DNA of 64,000 nucleotides. It comes from Deltaproteobacteria bacterium (GTDB taxonomy: Bacteria; Desulfobacterota; Binatia; UBA9968). Shown in pieces: positions 1-10,488 of this stretch. The notes under the pieces were generated by a model. That model searched no databases. It saw only the letters and a program-made list of their open reading frames with translations, and had not been told where the DNA came from. Within the stretch, counting starts at the first letter, position 1; every line of letters begins with the position of its first letter. The DNA lies in assembly GCA_016210115.1 (NCBI GenBank), contig JACQUW010000180.1, positions 1 through 64,000 on the forward strand. Reading direction: 5' to 3'. A program made the translations under genes and the position numbers.

Positions 1-1
1 C

Positions 2-1630
<1,629 letters not shown>

Positions 1631-1639
1631 GCCTCAACC

Positions 1640-2287
1640 ATGAACCAAGCCATGCTCATCGCGCTGCGAACGACGATTGTCACTCTTGTTTTAACAGGGC
1701 TTTTCTACCCGTTCGCGATGACCGGACTCGCTCAACTCCTCTTTCCCTGGAGAGCGAACGGCAGCCTGGTCACTGATGAAAACGGACAAATCATAGGCTC
1801 CGAACTGATCGCGCAGGGGTTCGTTAACCCAGCGTACTTCCACTCCCGGCCTTCGGCCGCGGGAGAGAAGGGATACGACGCGGTGTCTTCATCCGGGTCC
1901 AACTTGGGACCAACCTCGAACAAGCTGCAAGATCGCGTGACGGAAGATCTGAAGCGGCTCAAAGAACAGAATCCAGAGGCGCCGGGACCCGTCCCCATCG
2001 AGCTTGTCACCGCTTCCGGCAGCGGTCTCGATCCGCATCTTTCGCCGGAAGCCATGCTGTGGCAAGTGCCGCGAGTTGCGAAAGCACGCGGCATCGCTGC
2101 GGAGCGTGTGAAGGCCATCGTAAATGGGAATGTGGAGGGGAGAACCTTCGGCATCTTGGGCGAACCGCGAGTCAACGTGCTGCGGGTTAACCTGGCGCTC
2201 GATCGGCAGTTGGGCGGCCCCACCGGGGTCGAAACACCAGGACAGAAGCAGGCCGGCAAAGAGAGCACCATGGAACTCAGCCGGTAA
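1640..2287 (+). CDS. kdpC: Potassium-transporting ATPase subunit C (KdpC)
   Basis: This is the small assembly and ATP-affinity subunit of the Kdp pump. The 215-residue product has one N-terminal membrane helix (about residues 8-30) followed by the family signature GSELIAQGF and the 'FHSRPSAA' segment, then a soluble domain ending in the LRVNLALD region. Length is close to the usual 190-200, with a short polar C-terminal extension rich in Gly, Gln and Lys. It starts 9 bases after the kdpB stop and is surely cotranscribed with it. Confidence 0.96.
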   Translation: MNQAMLIALRTTIVTLVLTGLFYPFAMTGLAQLLFPWRANGSLVTDENGQIIGSELIAQGFVNPAYFHSRPSAAGEKGYDAVSSSGSNLGPTSNKLQDRVTEDLKRLKEQNPEAPGPVPIELVTASGSGLDPHLSPEAMLWQVPRVAKARGIAAERVKAIVNGNVEGRTFGILGEPRVNVLRVNLALDRQLGGPTGVETPGQKQAGKESTMELSR

Positions 2288-2488
2288 CCCTACGGCGGCA
2301 ACCACAGCGGAACTCAGAGAGCAAGGCCCTGCGAGAAAAAATCGGAGTCATCATAAAATCGTTCAACTCGACGAGCCAACGTTGGAAGCAAGGGCAGAAT
2401 CATTCTTCAATTCACAATCGACAGAGATACTGATCCTAACGGTTCGAAGCTTCGCAAGCTGCTGGAAGCGCAGTTCACTTACGAACGC

Positions 2489-2698
2489 ATGAGGGCCGGC
2501 AGGTTTTTGTGTGTTCACCTATTGGCGGTCATCGGAGGGCTAATTTGGCTTGCGGCCATATGGCCCGCTTTGCTCCCTCCAGAGCTGCGACATTTTATTC
2601 TTTTCCTCTGGGGCGGCCTTCTCGTTCTTACTCTGTGGATTTCTGTTGAGGAATACATTTGGAACCACAGATTAAAACGTTATCGTGTACGGGGATAG
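2489..2698 (+). CDS. Small two-helix membrane protein between kdpC and kdpD
   Basis: A 69-residue ORF encodes two hydrophobic segments (about residues 6-28 and 36-54) followed by a basic tail (HRLKRYRVRG). I do not recognise a family. The same frame stays open upstream from a TAA near 2350 and reads a plausible soluble stretch (ILQFTIDRDTDPNGSKLRKL), but no ATG, GTG or TTG lies there. The gene may therefore be the 3' part of a larger degraded gene. Its position in the 600-base gap between kdpC and kdpD suggests cotranscription with kdp. It is not KdpF, which is shorter and precedes kdpA. Confidence 0.45.
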   Translation: MRAGRFLCVHLLAVIGGLIWLAAIWPALLPPELRHFILFLWGGLLVLTLWISVEEYIWNHRLKRYRVRG

Positions 2699-2906
2699 AG
2701 GGTTCGCACCCCCAGCGAGAAAGAGCTGGTTTGAAGCCTCTATTTCGCTGCAAGATTGCATTGCCAGCCCATGTTGTCCTCGCGACTATCAGGGACCGGC
2801 GTCGTGGAATGGACTTGGCACCGGAGCTTGGAATCGCTATCTTAGCCCAGCATCACAAAGCAGAGGGGAGATGCCTTAGGGCAGTTCCATAAGCTATAAT
2901 CATTCT

Positions 2907-5585
2907 ATGGCAGAACACATCCGGCCGGACCCTGATGCCATCCTGGCGGAACTGCGCCGGGAAGCGTTCTCTAATCGAGGACGTCTCACTGTATTTCTCG
3001 GTATGTGCCCGGGAGTGGGCAAGACCTACACCATGCTTCAGTACGGTCGCGCTCGTCTGCGCGAAGGTGTGAATGTGGTTGTCGGCGTCGTAGAAACTCA
3101 CGGAAGAAGCGAGACCGAAGCCCTCCTGGAAGATCTGCCCGTCCTCCCTCGCAAACCCGTCGAATATAGAGGCGTAGAGCTTCAAGAGATGGACCTGGAT
3201 GCTATCTTGGACGAGCGCCCTGAGCTCGTCCTGGTCGATGAGCTCGCCCATACGAACGCTCCCGGCAGTCGTCACCCGAAGCGCTATCAAGACGTGCTCG
3301 AGCTCCTCGACGCCGGCATCTCCGTCTACACAACCCTCAATGTCCAGCATCTCGACAGCCGGGCCGATGTCGTGCGTCAGATTACTGGTGTAACCGTTCG
3401 GGAGACGGTTCCGGATTCGATCCTAGATCGGGCCGATGAGATTCAACTGGTGGATCTGACGCCGGAGCAACTGCGGGAACGACTAGAGGAGGGAAAGGTT
3501 TATCTTGGGGAAATGGCGCAGGCGGCTGCGGCCCATTTCTTCAAGTTCGAAAACCTCGCCGCGCTACGCGAGATGGCCCTTCGCTTCACCGCCGAGAGAG
3601 CCGATGAAGATGTCCGGGGGGCGATGCGCGACCGTAAGATCAGCGGGCCATGGAAGGCGGGCGAGCGGCTGCTCGTTGCTGTCGGGACAGACGCTCATGG
3701 CGAAAGTCTTATTCGCTGGACCCGGAGGATCGCGGGAGAGCTGGACTGTCCGTGGCTGGCCGTTTATGTGGAACCGGACACCCCTCTGGACTCCCTGGCC
3801 AAGGAACGTATCACACGAAACCTTTCTCTGGCCCGCCAACTCGGTGGCGATGTCATCATCACATCCGGACATGACGTGACTGAAGCCCTGTTGCGTGTGG
3901 CCCGGGAGCAAAACGTCACTCAGATCATTGTCGGTAAGCCAACCCGCTCACGCTGGCTTCACTGGTTGAAGGGCCGATCGCCCGCCTATGACTTGATTCG
4001 CCGAAGTGGTTATATCGACGTCTACGTGGTTCAACCTGAAAAGGAAGCTTCAAAGGACCGTTCCACCCGCATACTCCCTCAGTCCGCCTTACCCGTAAAT
4101 GAATTTATCTCTGCTGGAGCTATCACCCTCTTGGTAACCGGAGTGGCCTGGTTACTTGAGCCAATCACGGGCTATGAATCTATTGCCCTTGTCTATCTCT
4201 TGCTTGTCGTCGCACTGGGTCTCAAGCTAAGCCGCGGTCCCGTTCTCGCGGTGGCTACGACCAGCGCCCTTTTATGGAATCTTTTATTTACCGAGCCACG
4301 TTTCACCTTTTACATCGAAAAGTTCGATGACGCGATGATGTTCGCGATGTTTTTCATAGTAGCTCTGGCGATGGGACACCTGACCAGCCGGCTGCGCCGC
4401 AGCGAGATGGCTGAGCGGCAGAGGGAGCGACGGACTGCTGCTCTTTATGAGCTCGCCCACCAGGCCGCATTTGCTACGGATCTGGATACCGGTCTTCGCG
4501 CCGCAGTAAATCTCATTGAATCCATCTTCGCGGCAAAGGCAGCGCTTCTACTGCGGCAAACAGACCACACGCTCTCGAATGTTCCTCATCCAGCTAGTTC
4601 TCTGGCTCTCGCAGAGAAGGAGAAGGGGGTGGCAGCCTGGGCTTTTAGCCGCCGCATGCCGGCAGGAAAATTTACTGACACTTTGCCTGATTCGGAGGCC
4701 CTGCACCTGCCTTTGCAGGGGCGCACGGCGGTGATGGGCGTGCTCTCCGTTCGTCCGCCGGCGGATGAGTCTTTTGACCTGACCGAAAGGGATCTGCTCG
4801 AAGCTTTTGCGGTACTGATCGGGCTGGTGCTTGAAAAAGACCACATCATAGAAGCCTTTAAGCATGCGGAGATCATTGAGGCTTCAGAGCATCTCAGGCG
4901 CGCGCTCCTGGAAAGCGTCTCGCACGAACTGAAGACCCCCTTGTCAGCCGTCCAAGCCGGCATCGATGCTCTGGCGAGGCAAGTCGGTGAAGAAGAGAAA
5001 AAACAGGCAACGCTTCGGGAAATCCAGGCCGCGGTGCGGCGCCTCCACCGGGTGATCGGCAATTTACTGGACATGACGCGCATCGAGGCCGGGGTCATCC
5101 AACCGAAACTCGAATGGTCTGACGTGGGAGAGATCATTCAGGCAGGCATAGAACTCGCGGGCGAGAGCGTTGGCGAGCATCAAATCGTGATTGAAGCGGT
5201 TAAGGACCTGCCTATGGTCAAAGTGGACCAGGCCCTTCTGGAGCAGTGCCTCTGCAACCTCCTGCTGAACTCCGCTTCGAACAGCGAGCCGGGGACAAAA
5301 ATTATCATTCGCGCGCAGACCAAAGAGAACCACCTGATCTTGTCAGTGCTCGATGAAGGGAAGGGGATTCCCGAGACAGACTTGCGACGCATCTTCGAGA
5401 TGTTTTACCGTGGAGCCCAGGCTCGTCCGGGCGGAACCGGGCTCGGCCTTGCGATCGTGGACGGCTTTGTCCAAGCGCATGGAGGGAGCGTCCATGCAGC
5501 CAATCGAGACAGCGGCGGAGCTGAATTCGTGATAACAATCCCCGTAGAGAGCCTGCGGCCAGAATGGATGGAGAGCTTCGCGTGA
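2907..5585 (+). CDS. kdpD: Sensor histidine kinase KdpD
   Basis: This membrane sensor kinase controls kdp expression in response to potassium limitation or osmotic stress. The 892-residue protein shows, in order: an N-terminal KdpD domain with Walker A GMCPGVGKT (about residues 32-40) and the DELAHTNAPGSRHPKR segment; a universal-stress-type domain (about 250-370); membrane helices (about 395-495); a GAF-like region (about 520-650); the H-box SHELKTPLSA with the phosphorylated His near residue 673; and the ATPase motifs DEGKGIP and GGTGLGLAI. Length equals the family norm. It overlaps kdpE, so translation is coupled. Confidence 0.97.
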   Translation: MAEHIRPDPDAILAELRREAFSNRGRLTVFLGMCPGVGKTYTMLQYGRARLREGVNVVVGVVETHGRSETEALLEDLPVLPRKPVEYRGVELQEMDLDAILDERPELVLVDELAHTNAPGSRHPKRYQDVLELLDAGISVYTTLNVQHLDSRADVVRQITGVTVRETVPDSILDRADEIQLVDLTPEQLRERLEEGKVYLGEMAQAAAAHFFKFENLAALREMALRFTAERADEDVRGAMRDRKISGPWKAGERLLVAVGTDAHGESLIRWTRRIAGELDCPWLAVYVEPDTPLDSLAKERITRNLSLARQLGGDVIITSGHDVTEALLRVAREQNVTQIIVGKPTRSRWLHWLKGRSPAYDLIRRSGYIDVYVVQPEKEASKDRSTRILPQSALPVNEFISAGAITLLVTGVAWLLEPITGYESIALVYLLLVVALGLKLSRGPVLAVATTSALLWNLLFTEPRFTFYIEKFDDAMMFAMFFIVALAMGHLTSRLRRSEMAERQRERRTAALYELAHQAAFATDLDTGLRAAVNLIESIFAAKAALLLRQTDHTLSNVPHPASSLALAEKEKGVAAWAFSRRMPAGKFTDTLPDSEALHLPLQGRTAVMGVLSVRPPADESFDLTERDLLEAFAVLIGLVLEKDHIIEAFKHAEIIEASEHLRRALLESVSHELKTPLSAVQAGIDALARQVGEEEKKQATLREIQAAVRRLHRVIGNLLDMTRIEAGVIQPKLEWSDVGEIIQAGIELAGESVGEHQIVIEAVKDLPMVKVDQALLEQCLCNLLLNSASNSEPGTKIIIRAQTKENHLILSVLDEGKGIPETDLRRIFEMFYRGAQARPGGTGLGLAIVDGFVQAHGGSVHAANRDSGGAEFVITIPVESLRPEWMESFA

Positions 5586-6295
5586 GCGAGAGGCCGACAG
5601 CTCTAGTCATTGACGATGAAAAGCAAATCCGGAAGCTCCTTCGCATCGTCCTGGAGGAAGAGGGCTACCGGGTGCTGGAATCGGAAAGCGGCCGGCAAGG
5701 TCTGTCGAACATAGCGCTTCGGAGACCCGATGTGGTCCTGCTCGACCTCGGCCTCCCGGATATCGATGGACTCGCCGTCCTGAAGCGCCTGCGAGAGTGG
5801 ACCCACGTGCCGGTGCTGATCCTTTCGGTAAGGGACAGCCCCGAGGATAAGGTCGCAGCTTTGGACGCTGGAGCCGACGATTACGTCACCAAGCCATTCG
5901 AATCGACTGAACTCTCGGCCCGGCTTCGCGCGATCCAGCGGCGCGCGCCTTACGGCACGGAGGATGCCTGCTTCGAGGCTGGTCAGCTCACAATCGATTT
6001 CAACAGCCATACCGTTAAAGTGAAGGGACAGGAGGTCAAACTCACCCCCACCGAATACGCGCTTCTCAAGGTGCTGGCGCTGCACTCGGGCAAGGTCGTC
6101 ACGCACAGGCAGTTGCTGCGGGAAGTCTGGGGGCCGAACGTGGAAGAGCAGTCCCAATATCTGCGGGTCTACATGACGCACTTGCGCAAAAAAATCGAGG
6201 TCCCTGAAGCGGCAGAGCGGCTATTACGCACGGAAAGCGGAATCGGCTATCGCCTGGTGCTCCCTGCGGACAGAAAAAAGAAATCTGAGCAATGA
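5582..6295 (+). CDS. kdpE: Response regulator KdpE
   Basis: This is an OmpR/PhoB-type response regulator, partner of KdpD and activator of kdp. The receiver domain has the acidic pair DD near its start and the phosphoacceptor Asp in VVLLDLGLPD, plus the Lys in VTKPF. A winged-helix DNA-binding domain fills the C-terminal half (LTPTEYALL ... GIGYRL). The ORF track starts at an ATG at 5564, inside kdpD. I prefer the GTG at 5582, because it overlaps the kdpD stop as GTGA and gives the usual N-terminus (SERPTALVIDDEKQIRK). The next feature is a tRNA on the other strand, so this is the end of the kdp operon. Confidence 0.95.
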   Translation: MSERPTALVIDDEKQIRKLLRIVLEEEGYRVLESESGRQGLSNIALRRPDVVLLDLGLPDIDGLAVLKRLREWTHVPVLILSVRDSPEDKVAALDAGADDYVTKPFESTELSARLRAIQRRAPYGTEDACFEAGQLTIDFNSHTVKVKGQEVKLTPTEYALLKVLALHSGKVVTHRQLLREVWGPNVEEQSQYLRVYMTHLRKKIEVPEAAERLLRTESGIGYRLVLPADRKKKSEQ

Positions 6296-6310
6296 TAAGT
6301 GATCGGGGAT

Positions 6311-6405
<95 letters not shown>

Positions 6406-6798
6406 CTTGGAAGTTCAAGCCTTTGCGCGTCCCGCCCTACGCTCCAATCCCGCAATGTCTCCATCGGGCTTTCTAGGGGGAGGGATACGCACATGTCGTT
6501 TACTCTACTAGAAAAACGCCAACGGTAGCAAGCAACCGGGCTCATGTCGCTCATGTCCGATGCCGATATGTCAGGAGCAAAAACGAATTGCCGGACCGAG
6601 AGGCAGGAATGTTTTTGTCGTTTCGGTTCGAGACCTTCGGAGCACAAACGAAGTAGGTAGGATTGACTGAACGCTTCAACTGCAAGCAAGGCCGCTTGAT
6701 TCGAAATCAAGAGGTCTGGTCTAAGTCCTTAGGTCTACTTCCCTTCTGCCTCGCTGTCCGTGAATTGTCCGGGGGTTTCAGCTGGTAAACTGGATGTG
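6406..6798. other. Intergenic stretch, no supported gene
   Basis: About 390 bases lie between the tRNA-Ser and the grdE-like stop. The only long frame (6396-6710, minus) overlaps the tRNA, has no Shine-Dalgarno site and matches nothing I know. I see no hairpin with a T-run and no repeat. Confidence 0.5.
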
Positions 6799-8103
6799 TT
6801 AGTGCTCGCGGCAGGTCCAAGACTGTGAACCCCAAATGTCTACCCCACCGATAATCATGTCCCGCGCATCCAGGCTTAGAGCGTCTCGAGCGGGAACCAC
6901 CGGTGCCCCAGGATAACTGAGAATTTGAATCTGCTCGTATGGACCGACCACCCTTCCTGCCTCTGGCAAATTAATCCAACGGTCGCGACTGCCGGTGGTT
7001 ACCACGGCGACCGCCTCCGGCAAATAATAGAGCAGAGGAGCATCCACGCCGTCTTTCCCTCCGTATTCGTAGGTAACTAAAACTGCTTTGATTCCCCTCT
7101 GCTCGCAAGCTCGAACTGTGAGCATCACGTCCACAAAGGCGTTGCCCGAAGGAAACCAAGTTACCAAGGCCCCAGCGGCCCCTAAAGTAGCGGCTAGTTG
7201 CGCTGTATTGTGGGCAATCACTTCTTTTCCCTGGTGCGTCTCGAATCGGATGCGTTCCAGGATGACTCCCACGAAGTTGAGGTTCCGTCCATGTTGTTCA
7301 TACAAAGCCATAACTAGAGGATGGTTCTGCCAGTCCCAGGTTGTTGGAAAATACGCTATCCCTTTTGTCGTGTTTACTCCCATGGCTCCGTCTAGCAGCT
7401 CATTGGGATGCACGACGGTCGCGAGGGACTCCCGAATACAAAGTCCGTAGTAAGTCGCACCGGAGTGGACAAGATGGCTAACGGTGCGGCAACCCTGGAT
7501 CAAAACGACTCGTGGGAGGTTCGATTCCTGTTGACCTAGATCATACGTCTTCACCCGTTCCGCTTTCAGCCCTACTGTCACTTCAGCCAACCTTTTGGCC
7601 ACTTCGCATTCCGCCCGCTGAATCGCGGCATGCGTCTCAAGCTCAGAGAGCCCCCGCGCCAAATGCAGAATCAACACTAGGTTTATCAGAGAGCTGAAAC
7701 GCGAACTCTCTGCTCCTGGACCCCACATGTCGAGAATGGCACTGCGCTGAGCGCCGCTGCCCGCGCGAACCAGCCCCTCGTATTCCGCAGTAGTTACGAC
7801 TGCCATGCCGGATAAGCGCTGCGTCTTCCCTCTGCCAACAGGCTCGACAGGCCCAAGGATTCCCGGAAAGACCTGCCCGTTTCCATTTACCTTAGTCCTA
7901 GGCTCCAACACGTCCCGAATACCGGTAATTCGAACCTTCTCCCCGGGAACGACGACCTCAAACGAGGCATTGTGTATGCGTTTGTCCTGAAGAATAAGGC
8001 TCCTAAGCTCTTCCTCATCCACCTTTAATGTCCCAGAGCTATAGCCGAATTCGTTTCCTACAATGATCCGGGTTACCGGAAACTCCGCCATCTCTAGATG
8101 CAT
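6799..8103 (-). CDS. grdE: GrdE-like protein (glycine/sarcosine/betaine reductase component B alpha/beta precursor family)
   Basis: The product belongs to the family of GrdE, the proprotein that supplies the pyruvoyl-bearing subunit of clostridial glycine reductase component B. Recognisable parts are the N-terminal region (NEFGYSSGTLKV), the central DGAMGVN segment, and the C-terminal VLVTYEYGGKDG and AVVTTGSRDRWINLP. In the classical protein an Asn-Cys bond is cleaved at the position of DGAMGVN-TT. Here Thr follows Asn and no Cys is nearby, so pyruvoyl formation is doubtful. I chose ATG 8103, preceded by AAAGGA and giving MHLEM; the ORF track's TTG at 8121 overlaps the grdB stop. The gene is last in an SBP-grdB-grdE operon. 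Classical GrdA and GrdC/D partners are absent from the window, so the substrate is unknown. Confidence 0.8.
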   Translation of the reverse strand: MHLEMAEFPVTRIIVGNEFGYSSGTLKVDEEELRSLILQDKRIHNASFEVVVPGEKVRITGIRDVLEPRTKVNGNGQVFPGILGPVEPVGRGKTQRLSGMAVVTTAEYEGLVRAGSGAQRSAILDMWGPGAESSRFSSLINLVLILHLARGLSELETHAAIQRAECEVAKRLAEVTVGLKAERVKTYDLGQQESNLPRVVLIQGCRTVSHLVHSGATYYGLCIRESLATVVHPNELLDGAMGVNTTKGIAYFPTTWDWQNHPLVMALYEQHGRNLNFVGVILERIRFETHQGKEVIAHNTAQLAATLGAAGALVTWFPSGNAFVDVMLTVRACEQRGIKAVLVTYEYGGKDGVDAPLLYYLPEAVAVVTTGSRDRWINLPEAGRVVGPYEQIQILSYPGAPVVPARDALSLDARDMIIGGVDIWGSQSWTCREH

Positions 8104-8117
8104 GACGCGCTTTCCTT

Positions 8118-9452
8118 TCAAGCAGCTACGGCCATGTTGGGCACAAAAAGAGCCGGTCCTTTGACCTCTGACTGCAAGGCCTTCAAAGCAGTCGTTACTA
8201 TTTCGCGCCGGAGTCGGGCATCGAGTTCAGGTGACAAGGCTGGTTCGCCACAAGGATGAGGTATGCGGACTGCTTTAACAATCCGACTGGCACCCACCTG
8301 TTCTGCAACAGGGTACATCGGTGTAACCACGGCAACGGGCAATCCCGCCCCGTCGATTTTTTTGCTGATCACAGCACCGCTGCGACTGCAGGTGCCTCAG
8401 GTGGCCACTAGCAGTACCCCGTCCACTCCCTCGCTTCGAAGATCTGCAGCAATCTCCTCACCGATCCGCCGCATAACTGACGGAGCGCCTTGATTCCCGG
8501 GCACGACGTAGTACGAAGGGTAGAGTCTTCCTATAACCCCCTCAACCTCGAGGCTCCGCAAGGCATCCAAAGGCACACCGTAATGAGGGTTCTGGTTCAT
8601 AAAGGAGACGTTGTAACCTCCATGAACCGCTTCCCAGCGACCTGGCTCCATACACTTCAATTCAGCAATGTTGTACTTGCGCCAATAGGTATTCCTGTAA
8701 GTTTTAAAACCGTCCGGATTGCCCCAAGGAACTACCCCGCTAGTGCTGACAATAGCGATGGTAGCTCTGGAGAGATCGGCGAGTGCGGCTGCAGGAGTTG
8801 CTTGGTCCCAAATCTCCATGGGCACCTCGGTCATAAAGGGCTCACCCCGTAGCCTTTTTAGAAGCAAGTCTATTGCCCGATCTGCCCCGGTACGGTCTGT
8901 TTTTTCCAGCCGGCGAACGCCTCGGGAAACATATCCCGCTTCCTGCGCACATTCTATTTCAGCCCCGCTTTCCAACCGGCACGTAAAGCGCGCCATTGCT
9001 GACAGCGCCTCGGTCATTCCCGTCGCGGTCTGCGCCGTCGGAAGAAGAAAAACTTTCAAATTATGGTACTCCCGATAGGCTGCGACCGCCGGGTTTTCCG
9101 GGTGCATAGCTGTCACACAAGGCGCTCCCAGCTCTTCGGAGATCATTTGGCATATTTTCACACACGCGAGACCGTATCTTCCGGCATTGAAGGCTGGACC
9201 TGCAACCACAATTTGCGGCCGCCGGAGGCGTAACTCCTGAAGGATAGCGTCCCTGGCCGCTTCAGGATGTTCATGGAAGTAGTTGTCGCCAAAGAAAACA
9301 GTCGATACCACCTTGGCCAAATCGCCGAACTGAACCTGGAGACCCCGAGCCACTCCCGCGGCTCCCTCGATGACGCCTACAGGCACATCCGCTTTTTCTT
9401 CTCCGCCTAGTCCAGCAAAAAACTGATTCACGATGTGGACGACACTTAACAC
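8118..9452 (-). CDS. grdB: GrdB-like selenoprotein (component B gamma family), in-frame UGA = selenocysteine
   Basis: ORF callers split this gene in two (8397-9542 and 8118-8372). Both pieces are in one frame, joined by a TGA at 8399-8397 in the context VAT-U-GTCSRSGA, which matches the selenocysteine site of GrdB (classically UGTCTRCGA). Read through, it is 444 residues with Sec at 352, the usual size and position. The N-terminus VVHIVNQFFAGLGGEEKA is typical, and that fixes the start at GTG 9452, preceded by GGAGG at 8 bases; the ORF-track ATG at 9542 is too far upstream. The last Cys of the UxxCxxC motif is Ser here. The protein would form a selenol active site for reductive cleavage of a small substrate, but the substrate is unknown. 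It lies between a solute-binding protein and grdE. Confidence 0.9.
8373..8399 (-). promoter_or_regulatory. UGA selenocysteine codon and candidate bacterial SECIS in grdB-like gene
   Basis: Directly after the UGA the mRNA can fold as GGCAC-CUGC-AGUC-GCAG-(CG bulge)-GUGCU, with one G-U pair. The small loop carries G and U. The loop starts only 9 nt after the UGA, closer than the roughly 16-37 nt usual for bacterial SECIS elements, so the hairpin is less certain than the selenocysteine codon itself. Confidence 0.5.
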
Positions 9453-9495
9453 AATGCTACCTCCGCTCGAAAATGATCGACTCACCTGCGCTGCT

Positions 9496-10488
9496 TTAAA
9501 AAAGCCCTTGCTGTTCCAATTTTTTGACAATTTTGTCTTCAATTACATCTTCCGCCTTGAGGCCGCGGATCTTTTCATTGGCGGCGCCTAGGAGCCGAAT
9601 TGAGTTCCGGATGCCTTGGACATCAGGATAGATTTTCCGTTCGTATAATCTTTTCATAAGATCATAGCCTTCAACCGCGTCGTCGACCTTCGGCAGATGA
9701 AGCCAACGGGCAAGACTCCTCACAACGGAAGCCTTATTGGCGGGGTCCTGTATGAAGGCAATGGCCTCCAGCAAGCCCGTGAGTACTTTCTCGACAATAT
9801 CGGGAGATTGGATAACAAAGCCACGCCGAGCCCAGAGCCCAGAGCCTTGGTACGGGATTCCCAAGGTGGCCAGATCGGCAAGAACCCGGTAGCCTTGGCG
9901 CTTTAAATCCGAAGCAAACGTGTAACTTAAGGTGGCTCCGTCGATCAGTCTTTTGGTAATGGACTGAGCTAGCACCGAGTTGTTTCCTATAGCTCGCAGA
10001 TTGATTCTGTCTCGCTTTAGATCAAGGCCCCAATGATCAAGCGCCAATACAGCAAACATCCAATTCCCTCCACCTATGCTGTTAACGCCCAAGGTTTTAC
10101 CTCTCAGATCAGAGGGAACTTTGATCTCAGGTACAACAACGAAAGCGCCCGTCGGTTTGTTGATCAAGCCAGCTACCAGCACCACATCCACCCCACCCGC
10201 AATGGCGCCAAGAGTGGCACCCGAAGCAGACCCGTGGAAGAAGTGAGATTCACCGGCAGTCAATGCGGACATGGCGACAGAACCGGTCCGGACATAGACT
10301 AACTGAACGTCCAATTCGCGCTTACGAAAGAACCCCTGATCCTGAGCGACGACGAGTATGCCTTCTCTTTCACTGAAGCTCGCAGGCATGATGACTACTT
10401 TGGTGGTCGAAGCGGCTTGCACGCAAGCAGGATCAATGGTCAAAAAAAGGACTAAGCCGACGATCGAAATAACGATTCGGTTATCCAT
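9496..10488 (-). CDS. NitT/TauT-type ABC transporter substrate-binding protein (NMT1/SsuA-like)
   Basis: This is a 330-residue periplasmic binding protein with an N-terminal signal peptide (hydrophobic residues about 5-18, cleavage likely after VQAAS). The fold signature includes EGILVVAQDQGFFRKRELDV, FHGSASGATLGAIAGGVDVV and KVPSDLRGKTLGVNS, typical of the nitrate/taurine/thiamine-precursor group. The ATG is preceded by GGAGG at 8 bases. It is the first gene of the SBP-grdB-grdE operon, with 43 bases to grdB. No permease or ATPase gene is nearby, so it is an orphan binding protein whose ligand may be the substrate or a precursor of the GrdB/E-like enzyme. Confidence 0.85.
   Translation of the reverse strand: MDNRIVISIVGLVLFLTIDPACVQAASTTKVVIMPASFSEREGILVVAQDQGFFRKRELDVQLVYVRTGSVAMSALTAGESHFFHGSASGATLGAIAGGVDVVLVAGLINKPTGAFVVVPEIKVPSDLRGKTLGVNSIGGGNWMFAVLALDHWGLDLKRDRINLRAIGNNSVLAQSITKRLIDGATLSYTFASDLKRQGYRVLADLATLGIPYQGSGLWARRGFVIQSPDIVEKVLTGLLEAIAFIQDPANKASVVRSLARWLHLPKVDDAVEGYDLMKRLYERKIYPDVQGIRNSIRLLGAANEKIRGLKAEDVIEDKIVKKLEQQGLF

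Noticed and set aside
2812-2832. A sigma-54-like TGGCACCGGAGCTTGG upstream of kdpD
   Set aside because: The spacing to a GC is wrong (TG at the needed position), so the -24/-12 rule fails.
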